Below, one piece after another: positions 9,882-22,501 of a DNA stretch of 64,000 nt. The position numbers and the translations under genes are program-made. The stretch covers positions 81,295,287 to 81,359,286 of the forward strand of contig OY992537.1 of assembly GCA_963921195.1 (NCBI GenBank), written 5' to 3'. The stretch's first letter is position 1. The number at the start of each line of letters is the position of its first letter. The notes under the pieces were generated by a model. It saw only the letters and a list, made by a program, of their open reading frames with translations, did not search any database and was not told the DNA's origin. This DNA comes from Pegoplata infirma. Taxonomy: Eukaryota > Arthropoda > Insecta > Diptera > Anthomyiidae.

Positions 9882-11909
9882 TGGGGCATTCCCAGCCAAA
9901 TCACTCACTTTTAGACCCGACCCCTTTCGATTTATTTTATTTTTGGATATGTTTTAGTACTTATTAAATGCAACTTGGACACCAATTTTCAGCCTTTTAT
10001 TTCAAGATGGTGTTTGGTAATAAATTTTTCATAATGGCGATTTTCTCAAAAAAATTAAAAAATTTAAATTTTGAATTAATTTTGACCATTAAAAAATATA
10101 GATATTTAAAGAAAGGTTGGACAACGTTTTGTTGGTATTTAAATTTAGTTTTAGAAAAAAAATATGAAAAAATTATCCGAAGTAATTATCACTTATTTTT
10201 TGACGTTTAAAAATTAAAATCGACTTTTTGAAAAAGTTCGAAACCTTAGATTTTTTTGTAAAAAACTATAAAAATTCTACTCTAAATTACGCAACTTTTA
10301 AGCTATAATTCGAGATGTGATCACAATTCTTTCTATTTTTTTTTAAAATTGCACCTTTTATTTTTTGGTTCTGACTTATTTTATATGGTGATCCAAAAAA
10401 AAAAAAAAAATTGGCAGATATTGACCCTAACTTACCCTAGATATATTCATTTCGAGGTAAAAATACGTCTCACAAAAATTTAGGACGATCAGAAATGGGT
10501 AAGGCGTTTAGCATGGTCCTTGAAGTTCAAAAAACGGATTACAAGGAAAAATATGATTTTTTTTCTGTTTTCGCAATATTTTTGGTATTTTAAATTAAGT
10601 TTCAATTGAAATGATTACAGAATTATGATGTGGAGTAAAATACCCTTCTAATAAGCTACTAAAAAATAAAATCGGTTGAAAATCAGCCAAGTTATTACAA
10701 CTTCCCCAGGCATCTAGCGTGTGTCATACCACTTGGTTAACGAATACGATTCCCTTTTTTAAATTTATTGAAATTTTCTACTGTAATAACATTTTTTTTC
10801 ATTTTCAATGTTTCAGTGTAATATTTTTTTGGTTTTTTAAAATTTTAAAACAAAAAAAAAAAATTTTTTTAAAATAGAGATTTCAAAAGGGTGTTGAAAA
10901 TGCAGGCATTTTTAGCATTAATTTAAAAAATGTTAGCAAAACACAATATGAAAATTACTTGTCATCTAATTATATTTGAACTTGAAGAATAAAAAAATGT
11001 TATTTTAGTAGAAAATTTCAATGAATTTAAAAAATCGGATTGTATTGCTTAATCAGGTGGTCTGCCATACGTTAGATGCCTGGGGAAGTTGTAATAACTT
11101 GGCTGATTTTCAACCGATTTCAGTTTTTGGTACCTTATTAGAGAGGTATTTTACTCCGTATTATAATTCTATAACCACTTGAATTTAAACTTAACTCAAA
11201 ACACCAAACAAATTTAGAAAACAGAAAAAATTCATATTTTTCCTTGTAATCTGTTATCTAAATTTCAAGGCCCATGCGGAACACCTTATCCATGTCCGAT
11301 CGTTCTTAATTGTTGTGAGGCGTATTTTTACCTGGAAATGAATATATCTAGGGTAAGTTAAGGTCTGTATCTACCAATTTAATTTTTTTGGAGCACCATA
11401 TAAAATAAATCAGAGTCAAAAAATAAAAGGTGCAATTTTCAAAATTTGAAAAAAAATAGAACAAATTGCGATCACATCTCGAATTATGGCTTAAAAGTTG
11501 CGTAATTGAGAGCAAAACTTTTAGACGTTTGTAAAAAAAAAATCGAAGGTTTCGGACTTTTTCAAAAAGTCGATTTTAATTTTTAAACGTTAAAAAATAA
11601 GTGATAGTTACTTCGAATAATTTTTTTAATATTTTTTTCTAAAACTACATTTAAATACCAACAAAACGTTGTCCAACTTTTTTTAAGATATCTATATTTT
11701 TATTGGTCGAAATTAATTGAAAATTTTAATTTTTTCATTTTTTTGAAAAAATCGCAATTTTGAAAAATTGATTACTCAACACCATCTTGGAATAAAAGGC
11801 TGAAAATTGGTGTCCAAGTTGCATTTATTAATACTAAAACATATCAACAAATAAAAAAAATCGAAAGGGGTCGGGTCTAAAAGTGAGTGATTTGGCCAGG
11901 AATGCCCCA
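9882..11909. mobile_element. 2.0-kb palindromic foldback, ends TGGGGCATTCC
   Basis: Two arms of about 1 kb are imperfect reverse complements centred near 10896. The left arm begins TGGGGCATTCCCAGCC and the right arm ends with its complement. Matching internal landmarks include CACTTTTAGACCCGACCCC (left 9908, right 11870) and GGCATCTAGCGT/ACGTTAGATGCC. TATA flanks both sides (9878-9881 and 11910-11913), a possible target duplication. The terminus resembles the element at 2265-3322. No coding frame is convincing; the 80-codon frame at 9968 is arm sequence. Confidence 0.8.
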
Positions 11910-11913
11910 TATA

Positions 11914-12640
11914 TAATCTGTAACGTAGCCGGATTTTCGGCCTTTAAGTCAGGGGAAGTGGCGAAAGACGGCGAAATTTAGTTTTTAAACATTTAAACTA
12001 TTTCTGAAACCCCTAATGAGTAAGGAAGCTGAAAATTGTAAAGCATAAAGTATTGACAATCGACAATGTGCTTATGAAGTCAGATTTAATATTTAAACTG
12101 TGCACTATAGGGAATTTTTTGGTATTTTCTGGCCAAAACCCTAAAAGCTGGGATATTGGCTCGAAATTTGGCAAGTTTATTTGGTGGTATGTTTTAAAGC
12201 TGTGCATAAAAAATTGGCATGATCGGACCTGACAATTCGCGATTTTAATGCAATTTTGTAATAAAATTTTGTCAATTATTTTTACATCCACGCCCACAAA
12301 AGGGGGCGGACAAAAAAAAAATGTTGCTGGTCCCTTCGGTCCAATTGCAGGACTTTAAATTTCTTGTGGCGTAAATTTTGTTAATTTTTAAGTAAATGTA
12401 CAAAAAAATTGTAAAAGGTGGGTTTTGCATAAGTATGCTTAGTTCTTTAAGGGGGGGCCTTTTTTACATTTTCCAATTTTGCCCATTTACGAACTTGATC
12501 AGTACAAGACCACAAGACATATTCGTGCCAAACATCAGGTAGCTAGCTCTTTTGGTTTGGACAGCATCGTGCATTCCCCAGACTATTAGACTAACAGACG
12601 GTCGGACGGACATCCCTTAATATATTTTGCCCATGGAGCC
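11914..12640 (-). mobile_element. Diverged DINE-1-like element, minus orientation
   Basis: The inverted core (ACAGACGGTCGGACGGACAT near 12594-12613), GAGCTAGC-type sequence and TTGGCATGATCGGACC near 12211-12226 fit a degraded DINE-1-like body read on the minus strand. Boundaries are uncertain. Confidence 0.45.
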
Positions 12641-13968
12641 GAATGGTTTAGCGGATGAATACATCATACTCGGAAAGAGTTTCTTAATACCTCAAAGAGA
12701 TATGGGAGTATGCAAATATAAGCAAAAAAAGTAGCAGTCCAAAAATATTTTTGGTTTAAAAATGATAAAAAATAATTAAATAGAAAAATTAAAAAAATAT
12801 ATAAATCTGCATTTTAAATCTGTACTTTGTACAAAATATATTTGTTTGCTCTATTGCTAATTGAAATTCATTTTAATAGATTTTAATACAGGATTTTAAG
12901 TACGTTGGTGTTGTAATAAGTTTTATTCCCCAAAATGTAAAAAAAATATAAAAAATTAAATTTTGTTTTTCACGCTTCCGTATTAGCGGTAAAAGAGCTT
13001 GGTGAACAAAAAATATGTGTGCTAGCCTACTTTTATATAGTATAAGTACTTTATAATGGCATCAGAAAAAAATTGTTTTGAATACATTAAAATGGACTTT
13101 TGGCCAACAATTCCTTATAAATTCCCTATAGTGCTGTGTACGGAGAATTATAAGGAAAAATTTAAGTAAAAAAAATTGTGTTTTTTAACATTTTAGCAAA
13201 TTTTAAATGCCTTCATGATTAAGAAAGATAAAAATTGCCGTGTATATAGGAGGGACCATGGGACAGATCCAAACGATGGATTTTTGATATCCGGTTTATA
13301 AAGGGAGAGACGAAATGGGCGTGCTAAATTTAGTTCTAGAATTTTATCAATAAAACATTTGCACTCATTATTTTTTTTTCAGTTTGGGAAATATATTGAT
13401 GTAACTCAATCTAGCAATATTAAATTTTTTAAGCACAAACATAATTTTTTATAAAGTTTGGTAAAAAGTTAGAACTATTGAGAAAAGTGATTTGGTGTTC
13501 CGCCTGGCAGGACAGGGATATTCGACTAGTCTTATAATATTATACATTGAAAACAAAAAAATTATACAAATTTTTAGCACAAAACCTTTTTCAAACCAAA
13601 AATATTTCCATTTTGGTAATTTTGGCCAAGAAAATTGATGATCGGAGCCATAGTACAATGTTGTATAATTTTTGATTTGATAACTTTTTAGATTTTTTAT
13701 ACGAAAAATTTCTCGAAGTCTGAGACTTTTTCTATAGGTACAATGTCTCAGAGTCTGAGACTTTTTCTATACGAAAACTCTATATACCCCTCGAAATAAG
13801 GTCATGTTTTACAAGTCATGAGCTAAAAAATGCTGTTGAACCATTTGTGGTGTCGGTAGTATTTACCGGAATATGTGCATTTATAAAATTTTGGGAATGC
13901 CAAATTTAAGTTTCAAAATAGGGTCCCAAAAGGGTCCCCAAATATGTAGAGATACCCACTACCTTAAT
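12641..13968. other. AT-rich DNA without recognised gene
   Basis: No transposase domain or long repeat seen. A local duplication of GTCTGAGACTTTTTCTAT (13717 and 13755) resembles the diverged repeats at 34400-38300. The 69-codon minus frame at 13449-13658 has no recognised domain. Confidence 0.4.
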
Positions 13969-14038
13969 AGGGAATGTGACATAATCCCTATATCGGAAAT
14001 GCGGATTATGTCGGTGGGGACTATTGTCATGTCACCGA
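13969..14038. mobile_element. Short relative of the 3623-3940 element
   Basis: AATGTGACATAATCCC, TATCGGAAATGCGGATTATG and GACTATTGTCATGTCACC reproduce the terminal blocks of 3623-3940 with most of the repeated centre missing. Confidence 0.6.
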
Positions 14039-14900
14039 AAAATTCATAAAAAAAACTTATTTTTTTATTTAGATGGTATTCAAAAGAAAGTTTGCTTGCG
14101 TATAATGCTTTTTGAATCGTAGAAAGCCAATAGAAACTTTCTTTAAATTAACATACTTCTTTGATTTTATTTTTTTAACAAATTTACAAAAACTGAAATT
14201 TCTTTTTGGTTTTATTGAGCATGCATGCTGTTAATATAAAGAAAATTGAAAGACCTAAGGTTCGAAAATTAATTTGTTTGTGTTATTTGGTGAAAAGAAT
14301 ACTATATCATATTTTTCAGCAGAATATACAATTTTCAGTTTTGTCTTTAAAAGACTATATTCAGACTAATTGCAATATAAACATTGTCTAATTAAATTGT
14401 TCAAAGACAACAAAAGTAGAAATCTAAAAGTTCTGTTAGTTTTTCATTAATTTTATTAACATTAAAATTATGAATATTGTTTTTATTTCAATTTAATGTA
14501 CAAACATACTCTGTCATACTTAACTTTCATTGACTGTTATGAAACAAAAACTTTTCAATAAAACTGAATAGAATGAAAAATGAAACAAAAAGAAAATTTC
14601 TAAAGCCATTTTTAATACCCCAAAAGCGCACAATACCCATTACTACTTAATTCTCTAATGCATAATTAGTATTACTTTACTTTAGTCAACTTAAGTCACA
14701 AAATATATAAAATATACTTTTTGTATGCGTGTACGAGTACAGAATTCAAAAGTCAAATCTTGTATAAAAAAAAAAAATATACATAAAAAAAGTTTACGTC
14801 TTCATTATTATGCTAAAGCTAAACAAAAATTCAGTTAGTGTTTTGAAGGGATTGAAGAACAATCGAGGAGAAATCATTGATATAGATTTAAATTTTTCGT
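14039..14900. other. AT-rich intergenic DNA
   Basis: No gene or repeat unit recognised. The 61-codon frame at 14206 lacks any known motif. Confidence 0.4.
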
Positions 14901-15414
14901 AACCCGAGTAAAAAAGTTCCTATATAGTTGTATATAATTTTATAAACATCATATATGATTAAATAGAATTATATAGAATTTGATGCGAAAAATGAGTCGA
15001 TAAAACTATATAAAATTTGATCAATGTTTCATATATTTTGATAAATTGTTTATATACCCAGTCAGAAAAATACAATCGCAAAAGCGCTGTGAAAGCGCTG
15101 TGGACGGTTCTACAAGCGTTCCATATACCATCTTCAAAGCGCTTTCAGATGATCCGAATGATAACATCGATCTACGCTAGGTTTAAAGCGTTTTAAAAGC
15201 GTTTTAAAAAAGTGCTTTCAGAACGTTTTGTTTAAAGTCATGAAAGCGCTTTAAAAACCAAAAGTAAAGCACTTATAAAGAGCTTAAATACAAAAATTAA
15301 AGATATTTTCCATCGATTGAAATAAGAAAAAACAGTACTTTAAAGGACTTCATATAAAGCTGATATTTTTTTTTATTCGTTGATTGTAGATATTTTTTTA
15401 TAAAAGTATTTTAG

Positions 15415-15813
15415 AAAATAAAAAAACAAAAATGTATTGATGAAATACTAATAATATTTAGATCTGAAGGCTATACATCACTTCCGAAGTGTTGCAAAAC
15501 CTTACTTGGAACATCAGGCGTTAGAAGTGACAGTAAAATAATGAGGAGTATGGATGACACATTAGGAGTTTTTAAATTTTTCGGAATAAAGGAAACTCTA
15601 AATAAAATAATTCATCCCAATAATTTCACTGAACCAAAAATCGAAATTATTATTCATGTGGATGGCATGGATATATTTAACAAATCAAAAAAAGGTTTTT
15701 GGTCAGTAATGGTTAAAGTATTTTCACCATTTTACATGTCGAAACCATTTCTAATTGCGCTATTTTTTGGAAACTCGAAACCTTTTTCAGCAAATGAGGA
15801 CATTTTTTTCTAG
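15415..15813 (+). pseudogene. Transposon protein remnant, HVDGMDIF / GNSKP motifs
   Basis: An open frame of about 132 codons runs from after a TAG at 15412 to a TAG at 15811. Landmarks in order: LPKCCKTLLGT (about residues 21-31, resembling an LPKDxRTLLxTP motif), FKFFGIKE, IIIHVDGMDIF near 80-90, then SKPFLIALFFGNSKP. I recall the pattern xHIDGLPLFxSS...FWP...PFxIGLxCGNSKP from unannotated, repetitive invertebrate proteins; no name or function is known to me. ATG at 15541 lies inside the conserved region, so it is not the original start. The frame ends by a stop soon after ANEDIFF. It lies between the TIRs of the 15057-16865 element, which argues that the protein belongs to that transposon. 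Confidence 0.6.
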
Positions 15814-16230
15814 TAAAAATAATGAAGAAAATAATAATGTTAAATAAAAAAAAATCAAAAGGGATAAAAGTTTCGCAAAATGCACTTCAAAACTGCATTT
15901 GCATTTAAAATGCACTTTTGAACCACCAACTTTTTCCATCTTTTTAAATGTAAAAATAGACTAACGTACTATCATTTTGCGCTTTATTTCATAAAGATAC
16001 AATGAGTACTTAAAAATATATAGCTGTTCAAAGTTACACAGATTTTGGATTTTTTTTGAAAATCGCGAATAAAATCGCGAAATTTTTAAATTCTTTGGAT
16101 CTGATAAATGATATCTTTAAATGGTTCCATAGCGCTTGTGTGTGCAAAATATTGGAAAACTTCAAAGACCCCTGGTCAGATTTTGTTCGGTCTCTCATGG
16201 AATTAATGATATTTAAAAGGCAACATCTTT

Positions 16231-16404
16231 AATGAAATAAACGATTATTTTGTCTATCTAATTCCATCAAAAGAAATAGGACTTTATAACGTTAAAAATT
16301 TACGTGAAGATGTTATTGAAGTCAGTGTGCATATTGTAGAAGTTAAATGCATTATTTGTAAATTTTATAACGAAACAATTGCTATAACTCTTTTGCATAA
16401 ATGA
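16231..16404 (+). pseudogene. C-terminal remnant of the same transposon protein
   Basis: Translated from 16231, the frame reads to a TGA at 16402-16404 with DYFVYLIPSKEIGLYNV and KCIICKF as visible landmarks. As I recall, a VPSSxLGIY..xNL...DIxxKC pattern closes the same protein family as 15415-15813. Spacing between the two remnants (about 400 bp without an open frame) points to deletions and frameshifts. Assignment is by pattern memory and needs a profile search. Confidence 0.4.
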
Positions 16405-17484
16405 TAATAATAAAACTTAAAATAGATTTACAAATTAAAAAATGTTTTATGTTTTCAAAATTTTGCGTTTTCAATGTGGTGGTAGGGAAAAATTATTTAA
16501 TTTGATTTAACAAAGTGTTTTTATAACAATTTGTTTAAAATTGAGTATAATCAAAAAAATACTATACTTGTATGTACTACGAAAAAAATTTAAAAACGTT
16601 TGCAAAAACTGCTTTAAAACCATTTAATTTTGAAACGAACATGTATTTTGTTAATAAAGTGCTTTCAAAACGGTTTTCGAAAACGCTCTCAAGGCGTTCG
16701 AATAAAGCGTTTTGAGAATGCTTTTTTTTTGTTACAGTGCTTTCAGAACGCTTTTCGAAAACGCTCGTAAAGCGTTCGAAAATAACGTTTTGAGAACGTT
16801 CTTTTTTTTGTTACAGTGCTTTCAGAACGCTTTTTTTTTATAACCGTCGTCAATTTCTGCTTGGGTAATTTTATGCGAAATTTGGACCCCTATTTTTATA
16901 TAACAACAGCAAATTTATATAATTAGATATAATTAAATAAAAAAATATAAAATTGTATAAAACTGTATAAAACTATATAAAGTTACATAAAATTATATAT
17001 AATTATATATAATTAAAACAAAATTTTATGATTTATATAAAACTTGATATAATTTTATGTAACTTTATATTGTTTTATACAGTTTTATACAATTTTATAT
17101 ATTTTTATATAATTATATCTAATTATATAATTTTGCTATTATTATATAAAAATAGAGGTCCAAATTTCGCATAAAATTACATAAAAAATTTATCAAAATA
17201 TATGAAACATTGATCAAATTTTATATAGTTTTATCGACTCATTTTTCGCATCAAATTCTATATAATTCTATTTAATCATATATGATGTTTATAAAATTAT
17301 ATACAACTATATAGGAACTTTTTTACTCGGGAAGTCAAAAAAATATTAAAACTTTTTGAAATAAATTTTAATTTTGAAATACATAGTTAAACAATACCCC
17401 AAACTTTTAAGAGTTACATTAAAATTTTCTCGTCAAAGATACACCGAAAAAAAGATATAACTTAAATATGGGAAATAGTTTCTT

Positions 17485-17931
17485 TGAAAAGAGTTTTTTA
17501 TATATTTATATATAATTTGATAAAAATTATATCAAATTATATATAATTATATAAAATTATATAGAGTTAAAATTTTCAAAAAAAATTGTATCAAATTATA
17601 TATAATTTGGTAAAATTATATATAATTATATCCAGGATTTGGTGGATATAATTATATAAAATTATATCAAGTTATATCTATTTTGATAAAATTTTATCAA
17701 ATTTTATAAAATTTTATCAAATTATATATAATTTGATATAATTTTATATAATTGTATCCACCAAATCCTGGATATAATTATATATAATTTTATCAAATTA
17801 TATATAGTTTTATAAAATTTTATCCAACTTTTGGAAAATTTTACTTCTATATATAATTTTATATAATTATACATAATTTGATATAATTTAATCAAATTAT
17901 ATATAATTATATAAAAACTTCTTTACTCGGG
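17485..17931. mobile_element. Second AT-rich palindrome with a CCCGAGTAAA end
   Basis: The right end TTTACTCGGG finishes at 17931. The interior is an imperfect palindrome centred near 17702, marked by TCCAGGATTTGGTGGA (17631) and its complement (17757). The left terminus is degraded. Same family as 14903-17331. Confidence 0.6.
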
Positions 17932-18499
17932 TTTTTCTAAAATTTACACTAAAAAAAAGCTTCGTGAAAGTAATGAAAATTGACATAATGTTATTAAAAA
18001 ATGACTTAGGTTTTCAAACGACGACAGCTTTTATTTGATCAATGAAATTGGTGTCAATATATTTCCTTTTAATTAAAACTTACATGGATATAATGAAAAT
18101 ATTCGTGAAACTTATTTGAAACAATTTATAAAGTTTTTCATGGAATGAATGAAAGTATTAATTGAATAAATGTGGAATATCAGTAGGTACTAAGTGAAGG
18201 AAAATTGCAACCTTAAATTCAAAGTAATGCAAATATTCATTAACAAAAATTTTTGTGAGTCACGTGTAACCGTAGTTAAAATTTTATGTAATTTATGGAA
18301 CTAAGAGAGATAGAGCGAACCGGATGAAATTTTTAAAAGAAAGTACAAAAAAGAAAAATATGAAATATAGCCTAAAATATTTCGGGGGTATTTCGGGGTC
18401 CCGAGCCCCTTATTTTGAAACTAAAATTTTACACATCCTACATTTTATATACCCGAGTAAAAATAAACATATATCTTATTATATTTATAATAACGTATG
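17932..18499. other. AT-rich DNA with isolated CCCGAGTAAAAA end
   Basis: A lone terminus CCCGAGTAAAAATAAAC sits at about 18453. The rest shows no gene. Confidence 0.35.
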
Positions 18500-18733
18500 T
18501 GCGGGAAACGTATTACTAAAATTTAAGAATCGCTGGACGGATTGACACCAAACTTTGACAATATATTAGTTTAATATAGAGCCAGGTTTGTCCTGAGTTT
18601 GTTAATTTGGTACCAAATCATTTACTAATACTTTTACTGTAGAATTATTTTGAGTGTATAGATTGGGCCGGGGAGAAGCTATTTAGATATTCATGTATAA
18701 GTTAACCCAGGCAACGCCGGGCGCTTAAGCTAG
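18500..18733 (+). mobile_element. Helitron-like 3' end
   Basis: A GC-rich hairpin CCCAGGCAACGCCGGG (18706-18721) is followed nine bases later by CTAG (18730-18733) and then T, the hairpin-plus-CTRR signature of Helitron 3' ends. Upstream CGCTGGACGGATTGACACC (18531-18549) is typical of non-autonomous insect Helitrons. A piece of the CACTC-type MITE (about 18610-18656, minus-oriented, ending TTTTGAGTG) is embedded. The 5' end is not identified. Confidence 0.6.
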
Positions 18734-18768
18734 TAGCAAATGTAATAAATCTGTATAATGTTATATAA

Positions 18769-21545
18769 CACTGTGCAACAAATTTTGGGTCATCGCATTG
18801 AGCCTCAATGCCTTCAACGCCATATGAAAGAAGACCATCAATTGGACAAAATTACCAAAGGGGCTTGCAAAGTCAGTTCGGATTTCTTTTTTATAGCCCA
18901 CTGAAGTTTTGAAATTTTTGTCAAAGTCGTTTGGAAAACGTCAAAAATACTATAATAAAAACACATCTGAGCTTCAAAATATGATCTGATGTCTTTAGTG
19001 AAATTTTATGGCGGTTCTTTTCTTAAAATATTTTAACCCTCTAACTGCCATTTTAAAATTTTACTAGGGGTTGTCAAATGTTCAAAGTTTGTGCGACATG
19101 CGCACAAACAAAGCAGTGTTAAAAAATATCGACAAAAAACAGTGCAAATATACTCTTGAGCTAAAAATGATGTTTTGATGTGTTTTATAAAATTTTATGA
19201 TAATTCTTTTCTTTGACCAAATTAACCCTCTAGCTCCCGTTTTAAAAAATCATTTTTGTCATTTTTTAAAAGAAATACAAAAAAGTCTGTAAAAAAATGC
19301 AGTTAAAGGGTTAAAATGTTTTACAAATATTTTCTGCATCAAATTTTACTAGGGCACGTCTAAGACAGAAAGTTCGTCCAGCATATAGAAAATGTTTAAA
19401 AATTTTAAAGTATTCAAATTTTTTTTTATAATTTTTTTATGCCGAAATATAAAAAAAAAACTTTGTCGAATGAATTAATACCCTCCACGACGTCAAAAAG
19501 TTTATTCAAAAAAAAAAAAAAAAAACCAAAAAAAAATTCGCGAAAAAAATTTTTTGGTAAAAAAAATTTGACGAAAATGTTTTTTTTTTTTTTTAAATAT
19601 GTTTGTATTTGTTTAAAAACCATTTGGTGATCAAATGGTTTTTACATGTTCACATGTGTCAAGCAGCAGCCGAATTAAAGCATTTTGTGTTTTTAGGTTA
19701 TGTTGAATGTACCACAATTTTCGAGGTGTTCCTACATTTCCGTTTATAACTTTTGAACCGCTGAACCGCTTTCGGTCAAATGCAATACCTAACTACTTAG
19801 GGCAACAACAAGTAAATATGCCAAGTCTTAGTTATATCTGTTTAATACTTTGGCAGTGATCACCATTTCCACAGACGGACAGGCATCGCTAGAATGCCTT
19901 AAAAGCGATCACTGCTCAATAATATATATGGGGGTTTTCGTGTCAACTGACACAACTTTTGATCCCGATCTACTATCCTATTAGATAGTAGTGCAGACAC
20001 AATTTTTCAACGAGATCGGTCAAGGACTCTCGGAGTTAGAGGGGGTCGAATTTCGATATTTTGGCCAAAGAGGTGTTTATTCTCATCCATGTAACTTCTT
20101 ACCAATTGTTTTTAGCAAAATGTGTCCCAAATAGTTTAAATAGCTATTTCTTCAATCTTGCGAAAAAAATTATATAAAAAAAAAAATTTATATTTTTTTT
20201 TAATCCAAAACTTTTTTGACTTTTTTGTCAATTCGGACCCTTTTTTTGACTCAAAAGAAAGCTTAGGTCTTTTCCTAACCTAATTCTTCTTCGTCCTCAA
20301 ATATATTTTTGCTCCACCAACAAATTTCCGCTAGAACGGCATCACGCGACTTTTTCTCAAGATATCTGAAATGGTGATCGCGGCCAAAGTATTCAACAGA
20401 TATAACTAAGACTTAGCATATTTACTTGTTGTTTCCCTAAGCAGTTTGGTATTGCATTTGAGCAAAATCGGTTTAGCGGTTCAAAAGTTATGAACAAAAA
20501 TGTAAGAACAGCTCGAAAATTGTGGTACAAAATGGTAAAACAAGTAAAAACATATTTTTTTACAACAAAAAAACATTTTCGTCGAACTGTTTTTTTTACC
20601 AAAAAATTTTTTTCGCGGATTTTTTTTTAATTTTTGTTTTGTTTTTATTTTTGCAAATAGACTTTTTTACATCGTGGAGGGTATTAATACATTCGACAAA
20701 GTCAAATTTAACTTCGTTACTTGTTTTTTTTTTATATTTCGGACCAAAAAAAATATAAAAAAAAATTTGAATACTTTAAAATTTTTAAGCATTTTCTATA
20801 TGCTGGACGAACTTTCTGTCTTAGACGTGCCCTAGTAAAATTTGATGCAGAAAATATTTGTAAAACATTTTAACCCTTTAACTGCCTTTTTATAGACTTT
20901 TTGTATTTCTTTTAAAAAAGGACAAAAATGACCCTTTAAAACGAAAGCTAGAGGGTTAATTTGGTCAAAGAAAAGAATCATCATAAAATTTTATAAAACA
21001 CATCAGAACATCATTTTTAGCTCAAAAGTTTATTTGCACTGTTTTTTGTCGATATTTTTTAACACTGCTTTATTAAAAAAAATAACAAACATTGATATTT
21101 ATACTTGACCCTTTTAAAGCACTTTGCGCATGTCGCACAAACTTTGAACATTTGACACCCTCTAGTGAAATTTTATGAGGAAAATATTTGTGGAACATTT
21201 TAACCCTATAAATACACGTTTTATTAGACTTCTTTGTTTAGTTTTTGAAAAAAGACTAAAATGACCCCTTAAAATGGCAGCTAGAGGATTAAAATGTTCT
21301 AAGAAAAGAACCGCCATAAAATTTCACTGCAGACATCAGATCATATTTTGAAGCTCAGATTTGTTCTTATTATAGTATTTTTGACGTTTTCCAAACACCT
21401 TTGATAAAAAAATAAAAACTTCAGTGGGCTATAAAAAAGGAATTCGAACTGACTTTGCAAAACCCATTGGTGATTTTGTCCATTTGATGGTCTACTTTCA
21501 CATGGCGTTGAAGAAATTGAGGCTCATTTTTCTTGTTCCACAGTG
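18769..21545. mobile_element. 2.8-kb foldback with CACTGTG ends and TAA duplication
   Basis: Begins CACTGTGCAACAA and ends TTCTTGTTCCACAGTG. The arms are imperfect reverse complements centred near 20157 over about 1.3 kb each; matching landmarks include GTGCGACATGCGCACAAAC (left 19091) with GCGCATGTCGCACAAAC (right 21126). TAA flanks both sides (18766-18768 and 21546-21548). DINE-1-like segments occur in the arms (inverted core near 19863-19884, and GTGGAGGGTATTAATACATTC at 20675). The same terminus occurs at 60276-61492. No transposase frame. Confidence 0.75.
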
Positions 21546-21548
21546 TAA

Positions 21549-22498
21549 TTAAATCATTATTCGGATTAAAATTTCCATGTTTGATATAAACATATGAAAT
21601 TATATGAGGTCCAATACAACATTTCTTGTTCAGTATCATTTATTAGAAAATTATATATATGTATATTCTCTCTACCATACATGTCGTGAACTTATATTAA
21701 AAATATGCCAACTCAAATTTAAACGAAATGAGTTTCCGATGACAAATAGCTCCCCTATACAATACCCATCTGTGATAAAAAATTGTTGTCGTTTTACATC
21801 CATTTTTGTTATTCTAATATCTCAAAGTACGTATTTTTTTGGTGAAAATAAATGCCAACTCCCATTGTAAATTTCCAAAAAATGTTCGAATGGCTAGTTT
21901 TCGAGATATTGATATTTTAAAAAAATATCGGTAAATAGTGCTTGCGAAAAAAAAAAATTGCTTATATATATGTAACTTTTAAACTATTTATCAGATTGGA
22001 ACATTATGAGTGGGGCAAATAAATAGCTAGTTTGAAGTGACCCTTATACAATACAGTGTGAGTTACAGAGTGCCAAAGTTGACCACCCTGAAATTAAAAG
22101 GCTTTTGGAGCTAGTAACTTTTAAAAATATGCTATGATTTTTATTTTTTTTAGTTTTTGCAATTACCGTGCTAAGGATAACAAAATAATAAAAAAAAAAA
22201 TTAAAAAAATTTTCTTTTTATTTTCCGACAAAATATGCCAACTTTAAAAAAATATTTGTTTTTTAATATAGTAATAAATGCCATCTCTGAAAAATACGCA
22301 AACAAGTGCAAAATATGGAACCCTTATATGGAATTTTTGGTTTAGATAAAAATTATTGAGAATATTTAAACCATCTTATAGAAGGTACATTGTTTATTTT
22401 TACAATAATTTGCAAAATAACTAGTTTTTTAGCTCTCCTGAAAATACAGCTTTTTAGAGTTGGCATTTATTGAATATAGTTCGACGATATATAACATT
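21549..22498. other. AT-rich DNA, no gene recognised
   Basis: Contains repeated ATGCCAACT motifs (21705, 21852, 22236) at irregular spacing, suggesting an old repeat. The 88-codon frame at 21604 has no known domain. Confidence 0.35.
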
Positions 22499-22501
22499 AT
22501 A

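Larger units (their letters stand above)
15057..16865 (+). mobile_element. Decayed transposon with CCCAGTCAGAAA ends and TA duplication
   Basis: It begins CCCAGTCAGAAA and ends TTTCTGCTTGGG (12-bp imperfect TIR, 9-10 matches), flanked by TA at 15055-15056 and 16866-16867. The intact right arm of the surrounding palindrome gives the empty site. Both subterminal regions (15080-15290 and 16600-16840) carry many inverted and direct copies of AAAGCGCTTT/GAACGCTTT-type motifs, as is common for transposase-binding regions. Two coding remnants lie inside (15415-15813 and 16231-16404). Superfamily unknown to me. Confidence 0.75.
14903..17331. mobile_element. AT-rich palindromic element, CCCGAGTAAAAAAG ends, AA duplication
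   Basis: CCCGAGTAAAAAAGTTCC at 14903 mirrors GGAACTTTTTTACTCGGG ending at 17331. The flanks are AA on both sides (14901-14902; 17332-17333). Removing the insertion 15057-16865 leaves an imperfect palindrome of about 620 bp centred near 17030, rich in ATATAATT motifs; the split left arm joins as ...TTTAT / GTAATTTTATGCG, matching the intact right arm. Related ends occur at 17931, 18456 and 53713-56513. Confidence 0.8.

Noticed and set aside
18769..21545. Transib-type element because the CACTGTG end resembles the Transib/RSS heptamer
   Set aside because: The flanks are TAA rather than a 5-bp GC-rich duplication and no RAG1-like core is present; the resemblance is only seven bases.
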